In this document: positions 5,063 through 11,910 of the stretch, piece after piece
How positions within the stretch are numbered: position 1 is the first letter of the stretch
Layout: each line of letters starts with the position of its first letter
Origin: Clostridiales bacterium UBA6386
Lineage (GTDB): Bacteria; Bacillota; Clostridia; Oscillospirales; Oscillospiraceae
Direction: 5' to 3'
Assembly (NCBI GenBank): GCA_002437585.1
Contig: DJQM01000036.1
Location: 2,350 to 15,283, forward strand
Length of the DNA: 12,934 nucleotides
The notes under the pieces: generated by a model
Seen by the model: only the letters and a program-made list of their open reading frames with translations
Told to the model about the DNA's origin: nothing
Databases searched by the model: none
Translations under genes and position numbers: made by a program

Positions 5063-6967
5063 TTAAATACCCAGAGCGGCGCGCTTGGCCTCGATACGCT
5101 CGATCATCAGATCGCCCAGCTTCTCGATGTCGGTCTCGACGGTGTAGTTGGCCTCGACCCAATCCTTGACGCCGTGCTCGCCGGTCAGCAGGGCGCAGAC
5201 TTCCTCGGAGCCCTTGACGTAGGGGTCAACACCCAGGAAGGTGTCGATACCGGTGGCGATGACGTAGTTGCCGATGGAGACGGCCTTCTCGGACATCCAC
5301 TCGGGAGCGCAGCCCACGACGGGCAGCTGGGAGATGGGAATGCCGGAGTCCTTGGACAGCTCGGAGGCCAGGATCATCATACGGGAAATATCCACGCAGG
5401 AGCCCATGTGCAGGACAGGAGGAATGCCGGCCAGCTCACACACACGCTTCAGACCGTCACCGCAGTACTCCTTGGCCTTGTCGGGATCCATGAGGCCAGC
5501 CTTGGCGGCAGCCTGGGCGGAGCAGCCGGACACGATCAGGATGATGTCGTTCTCCAGCAGCTTCTTCATCAGGTTGATGTGGGCGTAGTCGGGACGCACC
5601 TTGGGGTTGTTGCAGCCAACCATGGCCACGGCACCCCGCAGAACACCGGAGGTCACGCACTCCAGCAGGGGCTTGGTGGTGCCGAACTCGTCCACCTGAG
5701 AGTTGGCGACGCCGTCGAGAACCTTGACAATGGCCTCCAGAGAGTAGCCCACACGAGCCTTCTGCTTCTGGTCGGGAATGTTGACCAGCTGGGGATCCCG
5801 GTTCTTGAAGTTCTCCACGGCCATCTTCACGATCGCCTTGGCGTTCTCACCGGCAGTCTCGGCGGAGAAGCGGATGAACTCGGAATCGGGGATCCGGGCG
5901 ATGGGGGAGGTGGTAACGAACTTGGTATGGAAGCACTTGCTGAGGGGACCCAGCGCGGGGAAAATGCACTGCACGTCCACGACGATGGCTTCGCAGGCAC
6001 CGGTGAGGACTACGTTCTCCTGGCTCAGGAAGTTGCCGGCCATGGGAACGCCGTGACGCATAGCCACTTCGTTGGCGGTGCAGCAGACACCGGAAACGGT
6101 GATGCCCTTGGCACCCAGGCTCTTGGCGTAGGCGATCATCTCGGGGTCGTTGGCGTAGTAAACAATCATTTCGGACAGAGAGGGATCGTGACCGTGAACG
6201 ACGATGTTCACGTTATCCTTCTCCATAACGCCCAGGTTGGCTTCGGTGTCGATGGGCTTGGGGGTGCCGAACAGCACGTCGGAGAACTCGGTGCCGGCCA
6301 TGGAGCCGCCCCAGCCGTCGGACAGACCGCAGCGCAGAGCCTGACGGATCAGAGCCTCGGGAAGAGAGGAGCAGCCCATGTGGGTCATGTGCAGAGCGGT
6401 GGAGACTTCCCGGTCAATGGCCCGGGGCTCAATCCCGGCATCATGCCACAGCTTCTGGGTGTGCTCGGGAGCCCGCTTCAGGAACCGCTGCACGCCGAAG
6501 GGCTTGCCGTACTCCAGCAGAGCCATCTCGGCAATTTCGTGCGCCAGGTCGTAGATATCCTTGCCCTCGGTCTCTACGCCCCATTCCTTGGCAATGCGGA
6601 TCAGTTTGTCGGGATCCTTGACGGTGTAGTTGCCGCCCTCTTTCGCCTGATACAGGGTATGGCAGATTTCGCGGCCATGATCAGAGTGGGTTGCGGAACC
6701 GCCTGCGGTGAAGCGCAGGAAGTTACGGCCGACGATGCCATGCACGTCGCAGCCGCAGATGCCCCGGGGAGCTTTCTTGGTGATGCGGCAGGGACCCATG
6801 GAGCAGATCCGGCAGCAGGTGCCGCTCTCGCCAAAGCCGCAGTGAGGAGTCTGGTTCTTGACACGCTGCTGCCAGGTGTCGGCACCGACCTTCTGTGCCG
6901 TTTCCAGCAGAGAATTGGTGGCGGCTTCCATCTCCTCGACGGTGGTAGTAAATGCCCAATCCTTCAA
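5063..6967 (-). CDS. cooS: Anaerobic Ni-Fe carbon monoxide dehydrogenase catalytic subunit
   Basis: A 634-residue enzyme interconverting CO and CO2; with acetyl-CoA synthase it makes CO from CO2 for acetyl-CoA. N-terminal cluster cysteines are C43 and C51 (D-cluster, CX7C) and C52, C55, C60 and C71 (B-cluster). C-cluster ligands are H260, C296, C334, C452, C482 and C524, matching the order and nearly all spacings recalled for Carboxydothermus CODH-II. The interval before C524 (VLHMGSCVD) is 8 residues shorter, a loop deletion. C73 in GICGC is an extra cysteine. The start is TTG at 6967: AGGAGG lies 8 bases upstream and no nearby ATG has a ribosome site. It is first in the operon, driven by the promoter at 7040-7068. 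It is called acsA where it is part of CODH/ACS. Confidence 0.96.
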   Translation of the reverse strand: MKDWAFTTTVEEMEAATNSLLETAQKVGADTWQQRVKNQTPHCGFGESGTCCRICSMGPCRITKKAPRGICGCDVHGIVGRNFLRFTAGGSATHSDHGREICHTLYQAKEGGNYTVKDPDKLIRIAKEWGVETEGKDIYDLAHEIAEMALLEYGKPFGVQRFLKRAPEHTQKLWHDAGIEPRAIDREVSTALHMTHMGCSSLPEALIRQALRCGLSDGWGGSMAGTEFSDVLFGTPKPIDTEANLGVMEKDNVNIVVHGHDPSLSEMIVYYANDPEMIAYAKSLGAKGITVSGVCCTANEVAMRHGVPMAGNFLSQENVVLTGACEAIVVDVQCIFPALGPLSKCFHTKFVTTSPIARIPDSEFIRFSAETAGENAKAIVKMAVENFKNRDPQLVNIPDQKQKARVGYSLEAIVKVLDGVANSQVDEFGTTKPLLECVTSGVLRGAVAMVGCNNPKVRPDYAHINLMKKLLENDIILIVSGCSAQAAAKAGLMDPDKAKEYCGDGLKRVCELAGIPPVLHMGSCVDISRMMILASELSKDSGIPISQLPVVGCAPEWMSEKAVSIGNYVIATGIDTFLGVDPYVKGSEEVCALLTGEHGVKDWVEANYTVETDIEKLGDLMIERIEAKRAALGI

Positions 6968-7011
6968 AGTGATTTCCTCCTAATCGTTGATTCTGATAAC
7001 GAGCAATAACG

Positions 7012-7028
7012 CTTATGCGGAACATAAG
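7012..7028 (-). promoter_or_regulatory. Small stem-loop in the cooS leader
   Basis: CTTATG and CATAAG (7012-7017 and 7023-7028) form a 6-bp stem with a 5-base loop within the first 25 bases of the predicted cooS transcript, well upstream of the AGGAGG site. It may act as a 5' mRNA stabiliser; the function is not shown by sequence. Confidence 0.35.
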
Positions 7029-7039
7029 GTATCGATATT

Positions 7040-7068
7040 ATTTTACTAATTAAACGCAAGAATGTCAA
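7040..7068 (-). promoter_or_regulatory. Promoter of the cooS-cooC-acsB operon
   Basis: On the minus strand a perfect -35 TTGACA (7063-7068) and a 5/6 -10 TAAAAT (7040-7045) are separated by exactly 17 bases. Transcription from about 7033 gives a leader of roughly 65 bases to the TTG start of cooS. The strength of the consensus suggests high basal expression, so any control is likely to be by repression or by an upstream element. Confidence 0.88.
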
Positions 7069-7073
7069 TCGTG

Positions 7074-7133
7074 CATATTCACACAATTCTCCCCATTTTC
7101 TCATCCCCCCCGGGGGGATTTTTGGTGAATATG
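7074..7133. promoter_or_regulatory. Inverted repeat and GC palindrome upstream of the cooS promoter
   Basis: CATATTCAC (7074-7082) and GTGAATATG (7125-7133) are exact reverse complements. Between them lies ATCCCCCC-C-GGGGGGAT (7103-7119). The right-hand arm in transcription order starts 6 bases upstream of the -35 hexamer. This is a good candidate operator or activator region. On the plus strand the GC palindrome is followed by TTTTT and would look like a terminator, but no plus-strand gene precedes it. Confidence 0.5.
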
Positions 7134-7169
7134 TACTACAAAATTTCATGGCGGCCAGAGAAAATAGTG

Positions 7170-7213
7170 AAAAAATAAAAGAACCCCGCCTTCCGGAACC
7201 GGAAGAAACGGGG
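7170..7213 (-). terminator. Rho-independent terminator of the deacetylase gene
   Basis: On the minus strand CCCCG and CTTCCGG pair with CCGGAAG and CGGGG (stem 7184-7213, small internal loop, 2-base apex), followed by the T-rich tail TTCTTTTATTTTTT (7170-7183). It starts 13 bases after the deacetylase stop codon and insulates the cooS operon from that gene. Confidence 0.88.
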
Positions 7214-7226
7214 AAAAGGGAGACTT

Positions 7227-7913
7227 TTACGCATTTTTTGCCATTTCCGGGAAAGCAGAATAGCTGCGGCCCGGACGAAGTCGGGCATCCCGGAGCCTGG
7301 CAAGACGGGAAACGGTGACGATCTCGTAGTTCTGGGAAAGCAATACGTCGATGATGTCCAGAGCCGCCTTCACCGAGCTGTCCGACATATCGTGCAGCAG
7401 CACGATGTCCCCGTCGCGTACATTTTTCAGTACTGCCTTCTCAATGGCGGCGGTGTCGTGGGTGGCCCAGTCCCGGGGATCCACAGACCAACCCAGGATG
7501 GACAGATTCTTTGCCCGGGCCACCTGGCGCACGGCGTCCGAGCAGCAGCCCCCTGGCGGACGGAGGAAGACCGGGGCGCAGCCCTTGGGAAGCAGAGCCT
7601 GAGACTGCTCCAGCTCCCCGGCAATGTCCCGCCTGCTCATATTCTTCATGTTCTTATGGCTGTAGCCGTGGAAGCCAATTTCGTGACCCTCGTCAAAGAT
7701 CCGCTGGGTCAGCTCCGGATATTCCTTCATCCGGTAGCCGCACAGCAGGAAGGTGGCGTTGACACCCCGGTCGTAAAGCCCGTCCAGCAGCGCCCGGGTG
7801 TATTTGCCGGAAGGGCCGTCGTCGAAGGTCAGAGCCACATATTGAATTTCCTTTGCCTGGACGGGCAGAACCAGCTGACACAGGCACAGGATCAGCACCA
7901 GAAATCGTCCCAT
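7227..7913 (-). CDS. Secreted NodB-type polysaccharide deacetylase
   Basis: A 228-residue exported or membrane-anchored enzyme of carbohydrate esterase family 4, which removes N-acetyl groups from peptidoglycan, chitin-like or other amino sugars. Residues 1-20 form a signal peptide ending VQA. All five NodB motifs are present: TFDDGP with D31/D32, HGYSH with metal ligands H82 and H86, RPPGG (118-122), D145 in VDPRDW, and LLHD with H174. The frame is open upstream to 8069, but only the ATG at 7913 has a ribosome site (AAAGGAG, 9-base spacer) and begins a signal peptide. A peptidoglycan role like PdaA/PgdA is likely but the substrate cannot be read from sequence. It diverges from the rlmA-type gene and ends at its own terminator. 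Confidence 0.92.
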   Translation of the reverse strand: MGRFLVLILCLCQLVLPVQAKEIQYVALTFDDGPSGKYTRALLDGLYDRGVNATFLLCGYRMKEYPELTQRIFDEGHEIGFHGYSHKNMKNMSRRDIAGELEQSQALLPKGCAPVFLRPPGGCCSDAVRQVARAKNLSILGWSVDPRDWATHDTAAIEKAVLKNVRDGDIVLLHDMSDSSVKAALDIIDVLLSQNYEIVTVSRLARLRDARLRPGRSYSAFPEMAKNA

Positions 7914-7932
7914 GAGAATTCGCTCCTTTCCG

Positions 7933-7961
7933 TTGACGCAGATGAGAAAATAGGATATACT
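7933..7961 (+). promoter_or_regulatory. Promoter of the rRNA methyltransferase gene
   Basis: TTGACG (7933-7938, 5/6) and TATACT (7956-7961, 5/6) are separated by 17 bases. The expected start near 7968 leaves a very short leader containing GGAGGG. The promoter lies in the 70-base gap shared with the divergent deacetylase gene; I found no clear promoter for the latter. Confidence 0.8.
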
Positions 7962-7983
7962 ATAAAATCGGAGGGTTAAAAAT

Positions 7984-8784
7984 ATGAATTTGATCTGCCC
8001 GATTTGCGATAAAGACCTGACCCGGCAGGACAAAAGCCTGGTCTGCCCCCATGGACACCGCTTTGACATTGCCCGGCAGGGCTATGTGAATCTGCTCACC
8101 GTCCAGCAGCGGCACTCCGCCCACCCCGGGGACACCCGGGAGCAGGTGCTCTCCCGGCGGGAGTTTTTAGAGGGCGGCTTTTACGAACCCATTTCCGATG
8201 CCCTGAACGAAGCCGCCAGGGGACAGGGGGCGGAAGGCTCCATTCTGGATGTGGGCTGCGGCGAGGGCTACTATTCCGCCCGGCTGGCTCAGAGCTTAGG
8301 CGCGGAGCTGACCGGCCTGGACGTGTCCAAGGAGGCTGTGCGCTGGGCCGCGGCAAAATATAAGCAGTATCAGTGGCTGTGCGCCACCGCCGCCCGGATT
8401 CCGGTGGAGACCGGAGCCGCGGGTCTGGTGACGAGCCTGTTCGCCATCACCCTGCCGGAGGAATTTCACCGGGTGCTTCGGGAAAAGGGCCTGTTTTTTC
8501 AGGTGCTTGCCGCCCAGGATCACCTGCTGGGGCTGAAGAGGATTATCTATGATGAGCTGATTTTCCGCCGGAAGGACACGGTGCCGGAGCTTCCCGGCTT
8601 CACACTGCTGGAATCTGTGCCCATCCGCTTTTCCTTCACCGTGGAGGGGCGGCAGGTGCAAAACCTTTTTGCCATGACGCCCCATCTGTTCCGGGTGAGC
8701 AGGGCGGGCGCCCAGCGGCTCCGGGAAACGGAACGCTTGACGGATACCGCCAGCTGCGTGCTGAACGTGTTCCGGCGTACATAA
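7984..8784 (+). CDS. rlmA: 23S rRNA (guanine-N1)-methyltransferase, RlmA family
   Basis: A 266-residue SAM-dependent methyltransferase. The N-terminal zinc site is C5, C8, C21 and H25, the same positions as I recall for E. coli RlmA, followed by the family signature HRFDIARQGYVNLL (25-38). Motif I for SAM binding is ILDVGCGEGYY (87-97). Family members methylate N1 of G745 (RlmA-I) or G748 (RlmA-II, including TlrB) in helix 35 of 23S rRNA, at the peptide exit tunnel; Gram-positive members usually modify G748. Which base is modified here cannot be decided from sequence. ATG at 7984 follows GGAGGG with about 8 bases between. It is the first of three co-oriented translation genes. Confidence 0.9.
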   Translation: MNLICPICDKDLTRQDKSLVCPHGHRFDIARQGYVNLLTVQQRHSAHPGDTREQVLSRREFLEGGFYEPISDALNEAARGQGAEGSILDVGCGEGYYSARLAQSLGAELTGLDVSKEAVRWAAAKYKQYQWLCATAARIPVETGAAGLVTSLFAITLPEEFHRVLREKGLFFQVLAAQDHLLGLKRIIYDELIFRRKDTVPELPGFTLLESVPIRFSFTVEGRQVQNLFAMTPHLFRVSRAGAQRLRETERLTDTASCVLNVFRRT

Positions 8785-8815
8785 TTTCCCCGGAAAGTCC
8801 CGGCTTTATGAATGG

Positions 8816-8821
8816 TAAAAT
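8816..8821 (+). promoter_or_regulatory. Possible extended -10 promoter element before prfA
   Basis: TGGTAAAAT (8813-8821) fits an extended -10 (TGn before TAAAAT). No -35 resembles the consensus. It would start transcription near 8828, just before the prfA ribosome site. Confidence 0.35.
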
Positions 8822-8840
8822 GTCGAAACGGAGAGAATAA

Positions 8841-9899
8841 ATGCTGAACCAATTACAGGCAATTTGCGATAAATACGAGGAGCTGTGCGCCCGATCGGAG
8901 CAGCCGGATTTTTACGCCGATCCCCAGAGGGCGGCCAGGCAGCTCCGGGAAAAAAGCGACCTGGAGCCAATCGTGGCGTGCTACCAGGCCTACCGCCAGG
9001 CAGAGCGGGATATGGCGGACGCACAGGAACTGATGAACGACCCGGAAATGAAGGCGCTTTGTCAGGAAACCTACGAAACCGCAAAGGCCGAAAAAGAGAA
9101 ACTTTTCGAAAAATTGCAGATTTTGCTGCTGCCGAAAGACCCAAACGACGACAAGAATGTCATTGTGGAGATCCGTGGGGGCGTGGGTGGAGAGGAAAGT
9201 GCCCTGTTTGCCCACAGCCTGTTTCGGATGTACTGCATGTACGCGGCCAAGCAGGGCTGGAGCGTGGAGCTGCTCAATTATAATGAGACCGATCTGGGCG
9301 GCGTGAAGGAGGCGGACTTCCTCATCAACGGCCGGGGGGCTTACTCGCGGCTGAAGTACGAGTCCGGCGTTCACCGGGTGCAGCGAGTGCCGGAGACGGA
9401 ATCCGGCGGCCGGGTGCATACCTCCACCGCCACGGTGGCGGTGCTGCCGGAAATGGAAGCGGTGGACGTGCAGATCAATCCGGCGGACATCGAAATGCAG
9501 GTCTATCGGGCTTCCGGTGCCGGCGGCCAGCACGTCAACAAAACCAGCTCCGCCGTCCGGCTGATCCACAAGCCCACGGGGATCGTGGTAGCCTGTCAGG
9601 AGGAGCGGAGCCAGGTGCAGAACCGGGAGAAGTGTATGCGGATGCTGGCCTCCAAGCTCTATGAGATGGAGCAGGAGAAGCAGGACTCCCAGGTCACCGG
9701 CCTGCGCCGGAGCCAGGTGGGAACGGGTATGCGCAACGAGCGGATCCGCACCTACAATTTTCCCCAGGGTCGGGTCACTGACCACCGGGTGAATCTGACC
9801 CTGTACCGGATCGACTCCGTCATGGACGGGGATCTGGACGAGATCATCAATGCCCTGGCCACCGCCGACCAGGCGGAGAAGCTGAAAAACGCAAAATAA
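8841..9899 (+). CDS. prfA: Peptide chain release factor 1
   Basis: A 352-residue class I release factor recognising UAA and UAG stop codons. The stop-codon reading loop is P184-E185-T186 in HRVQRVPETESGGR, the P-x-T type that marks RF1 rather than RF2 (SPF). The peptidyl-tRNA hydrolysis motif GGQ is at 228-230 in SGAGGQHVNKTSSAVR. Length is slightly below the usual 355-360. ATG at 8841 follows GGAGAG by 5 bases. The methyltransferase gene prmC, which modifies the GGQ glutamine and often follows prfA, is not next to it; tsaE is. It lies 56 bases after the rRNA methyltransferase gene. Confidence 0.97.
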   Translation: MLNQLQAICDKYEELCARSEQPDFYADPQRAARQLREKSDLEPIVACYQAYRQAERDMADAQELMNDPEMKALCQETYETAKAEKEKLFEKLQILLLPKDPNDDKNVIVEIRGGVGGEESALFAHSLFRMYCMYAAKQGWSVELLNYNETDLGGVKEADFLINGRGAYSRLKYESGVHRVQRVPETESGGRVHTSTATVAVLPEMEAVDVQINPADIEMQVYRASGAGGQHVNKTSSAVRLIHKPTGIVVACQEERSQVQNREKCMRMLASKLYEMEQEKQDSQVTGLRRSQVGTGMRNERIRTYNFPQGRVTDHRVNLTLYRIDSVMDGDLDEIINALATADQAEKLKNAK

Positions 9900-9909
9900 A
9901 CCGAATGGA

Positions 9910-9991
9910 AATGTAGGGGCGGCCATTGGCCGCCCGCATACCCACGAAAGATGTTGTGACCGGACGGGCGGCCAATGGCCGCCCCTACATT
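9910..9991. repeat. 27-bp perfect inverted repeat with palindromic arms
   Basis: The arms (9910-9936 and 9965-9991) are exact reverse complements separated by 28 bases. Each contains the 19-base palindrome GGGCGGCCATTGGCCGCCC or its complement, so every arm can fold alone or with the other. Outer ends read TGTAGGGG and CCCCTACA. It fills nearly the whole prfA-tsaE gap and ends immediately before the tsaE ribosome site. No T tract follows, so it is not an ordinary terminator. The form suggests a small mobile or REP-like element inserted as a tail-to-tail pair. Confidence 0.85.
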
Positions 9992-10005
9992 GAGGCGATA
10001 AAAAT

Positions 10006-10422
10006 ATGGAATTCATCACCCATTCCACGGAGGAAACGGAAAAAATCGGGGAAGCCCTTGCGAAAAAATTACAGCCTGGGACGATTCTCGCCTACCGGGG
10101 AGACCTGGGGGTGGGGAAGACCGCCTTCACCCGGGGGCTTGCCAGGGGTCTGGGCTGCAAAGAGCTGGTCACCAGCCCCACCTATACCATCGTCAACGAG
10201 TACTTAGGCGGTCGACTGCCGCTGTTTCACTTCGACATGTACCGGCTGGCCTCCTCCGACGACCTGTGGGACATCGGCTGGGAGGACTATCTGGAGCGGG
10301 GGGGCGTGTGCGCCGTGGAGTGGAGCGAGAATGTGGCTGACGCCATGGAGGACGCGCTGACCGTGACCATCGAGAAGCTGGGGGAGACTACCCGACGGAT
10401 CACCGTTACGGAAAATGCCTGA
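10006..10422 (+). CDS. tsaE: tRNA threonylcarbamoyladenosine biosynthesis ATPase TsaE
   Basis: A 138-residue P-loop ATPase required with TsaB and TsaD for t6A at position 37 of ANN-decoding tRNAs. Walker A is GDLGVGKT (32-39), followed by the family-typical SPTYTIVNEY and HFDMYRL segments and the VEWSE motif near 104-108. Length is at the lower end of the family. ATG at 10006 has GAGG 10 bases upstream, just outside the inverted repeat at 9910-9991. The usual neighbours tsaB and tsaD are absent: the gene is followed by a terminator. Confidence 0.94.
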   Translation: MEFITHSTEETEKIGEALAKKLQPGTILAYRGDLGVGKTAFTRGLARGLGCKELVTSPTYTIVNEYLGGRLPLFHFDMYRLASSDDLWDIGWEDYLERGGVCAVEWSENVADAMEDALTVTIEKLGETTRRITVTENA

Positions 10423-10458
10423 CCGGAATCCGGCATGACCGAGCACTGCCCAAAATAT

Positions 10459-10499
10459 CAAAAGAGCTAACTGGCAGAAATCGCCAGTTAGCTCTTTTG
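10459..10499. terminator. Bidirectional terminator between tsaE and the lipoprotein gene
   Basis: A perfect 17-bp stem: CAAAAGAGCTAACTGGC (10459-10475), 7-base loop, and its complement (10483-10499). The A and T runs sit in the outer stem, so each strand ends the hairpin in CTCTTTTG. It lies between two convergent genes (stops at 10422 and 10514) and can serve both. Confidence 0.9.
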
Positions 10500-10513
10500 G
10501 TTGGATCGGGCGG

Positions 10514-11056
10514 TTACACAAACCAGGCATCCCGCAGTCTGCAAAATTCCAGCCCGTCCTGCTCATGAATCTCAAAAACCCCCTCAACGGTAATTTCCGA
10601 TCCCACTTCCGGGTAATCCTGAGGATATTCGTAATCCCCGGCTAGGTCGAAGGGAATGCCCTGGGCGCAGCAGGCGGTGGCATCCATGATGATGCAGGCA
10701 AACACCGTACCGCCGTCCGCGAGGCTTCCGTCCGCGGCATAGAGCTGTCCCTTGCTGAACATGCCCCGCATTTTTACGGTTTTCCCCACATATTCCTCCG
10801 GGGAGGAGGTCATGGCGAAAACCTCCGCGTAGACCATGGTGCTGCTCATCGTGGTCAGATCCACAAAGGAGCTTCCCACGGCCTCGGTCTCTTCCGCTGC
10901 CTCGGTTTCCGGGGGAAGGGTTGGCGCGGGCTTCGCTTCTGTGGGAACGGTCGTTGAGATCGTGGCCTCCATGGCAGGGGCAGAAGCCTTTTCTCCGCAG
11001 GCACTCAGGGGAAAGACCATCAGAGTAGCGACCAGCAGACACAGCAATCGTTTCAT
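10514..11056 (-). CDS. Lipoprotein of unknown function in the znu operon
   Basis: A 180-residue predicted lipoprotein: basic start, hydrophobic core and lipobox LSAC with lipidated C20. A Thr/Pro/Glu-rich linker (about 21-62) leads to a domain at about 75-180. That domain has EEYVGKTVKMRG and VGSEITVEGVFE, an arrangement typical of small OB-like beta barrels, and cysteines C121, C129, C130 and C172. The CC pair in DATACC recalls the C-terminal region of YcgQ/TIGR03943-type proteins, but this is recollection, not an alignment. The ATG at 11056 overlaps the znuB stop as ATGA, and its GGAGG lies inside the end of znuB. The frame is open to a TTG at 11062, too close to that site. Close coupling suggests a role in metal handling by the transporter. 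Confidence 0.85.
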   Translation of the reverse strand: MKRLLCLLVATLMVFPLSACGEKASAPAMEATISTTVPTEAKPAPTLPPETEAAEETEAVGSSFVDLTTMSSTMVYAEVFAMTSSPEEYVGKTVKMRGMFSKGQLYAADGSLADGGTVFACIIMDATACCAQGIPFDLAGDYEYPQDYPEVGSEITVEGVFEIHEQDGLEFCRLRDAWFV

Positions 11057-11910
11057 TTGCAAATTCCTCCAATCATATGCCCAATTCCGGAAAACAGGAA
11101 GAAGGCGAAAATATCCACCGCCACAATGGTGGAACCCACAGGGGTTCCGGCCAGAATGGCAATGAGAATCCCCAGAGCGGCGCAGAATGTGGACAGCACC
11201 GCGGAGCAGACGGTGACAGACCGAAAGCTCTTGAAAACCCGCATGGCCGAAAGCGCGGGAAAAATTACCAGGGCGGAGATCAGCAGCGATCCCACCAGAT
11301 TCATGGCCAGCACAATCACCACAGCCACAATCACGGCAATCAGCAGATTATACCGGTCAGCGGCGGTTCCTACCGCCTTGGCAAAATTCTCGTCGAAGGT
11401 CACGGCGAAAATCTTGTTGTAAAACAGAACGAAGATCAGCACCACCAGCACGGACATCCCCACGCTGAGCCATACCTCTCCCAGAGAAAGGGTCAGAATC
11501 GAGGTGGAGCCGAACAGGGTGCTGCACACGTCGCCGGAAAGGTTGGACGAGGTGGAAAAAATGTTCATCAGCAGGTAGCCCATGGCCAGCGCGCCGACGG
11601 AAATCATCGCCACGGCGGCATCTCCCTGAATTTTGGTGTTCTGTCCGGTTTTCAGAAGCAGGATGGCACTGAGAATGGTAATCGCCATCACCAGGGGCAT
11701 ATCGTTTGTGAGCTTCAGAACACCGGCAATGGCCATGGCACCGAAGGCCACATGGGAAAGGCCATCGCCGATGAAGGAGAAGCGTTTCAGCACCAGCGTC
11801 ACGCCCAGCAGAGAAGAACACAGGGCAATCAGTACGCCGACAATGAGCGCGTAGCGGACAAAGGGATAGCCCCAGTAAAACGTGAGTTTTTCCCAGATCG
11901 CGTTCATCAT
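11053..11910 (-). CDS. znuB: Zinc/manganese-type ABC transporter permease
   Basis: A 285-residue polytopic membrane protein of the ABC-3 family, with about eight hydrophobic segments across its length. Recognisable features are RYALIVGVLIALCSSLLGVTLVLKR near the start, GDGLSHVAFGA (48-58), the region that engages the ATPase, and NLVGSLLISALVIFPA near 204-219. It forms the channel for metal imported with ZnuA and ZnuC. ATG at 11910 overlaps the znuC stop as ATGA and has AGGAGG 6 bases upstream. A second ATG follows immediately, so the true start could be one codon later. Zinc is more likely than manganese from the neighbours, but metal choice is not certain. Confidence 0.92.
   Translation of the reverse strand: MMNAIWEKLTFYWGYPFVRYALIVGVLIALCSSLLGVTLVLKRFSFIGDGLSHVAFGAMAIAGVLKLTNDMPLVMAITILSAILLLKTGQNTKIQGDAAVAMISVGALAMGYLLMNIFSTSSNLSGDVCSTLFGSTSILTLSLGEVWLSVGMSVLVVLIFVLFYNKIFAVTFDENFAKAVGTAADRYNLLIAVIVAVVIVLAMNLVGSLLISALVIFPALSAMRVFKSFRSVTVCSAVLSTFCAALGILIAILAGTPVGSTIVAVDIFAFFLFSGIGHMIGGICK

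Noticed and set aside
5174..7009. A 611-codon open frame on the plus strand opposite cooS
   Set aside because: Same antisense artefact as above; composition is His/Gly/Val-rich and nothing resembles a protein family.
7103..7125. Plus-strand terminator (GC palindrome followed by TTTTT)
   Set aside because: No plus-strand gene lies upstream of it; it sits next to the cooS promoter on the minus strand, so an operator-like role fits better.
7914..8069. N-terminal extension of the deacetylase to 280 residues
   Set aside because: The extension would run through the divergent promoter and into the methyltransferase gene; the ATG at 7913 has a good ribosome site and begins a signal peptide.
8853..10028. 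A 391-codon minus-strand frame opposite prfA
   Set aside because: Antisense to release factor 1, which has all its motifs; no ribosome site and no domain.
9926..10207. 93-codon plus-strand frame across the inverted repeat and into tsaE
   Set aside because: It is in a different frame from tsaE, is made largely of the translated repeat, and has no ribosome site.
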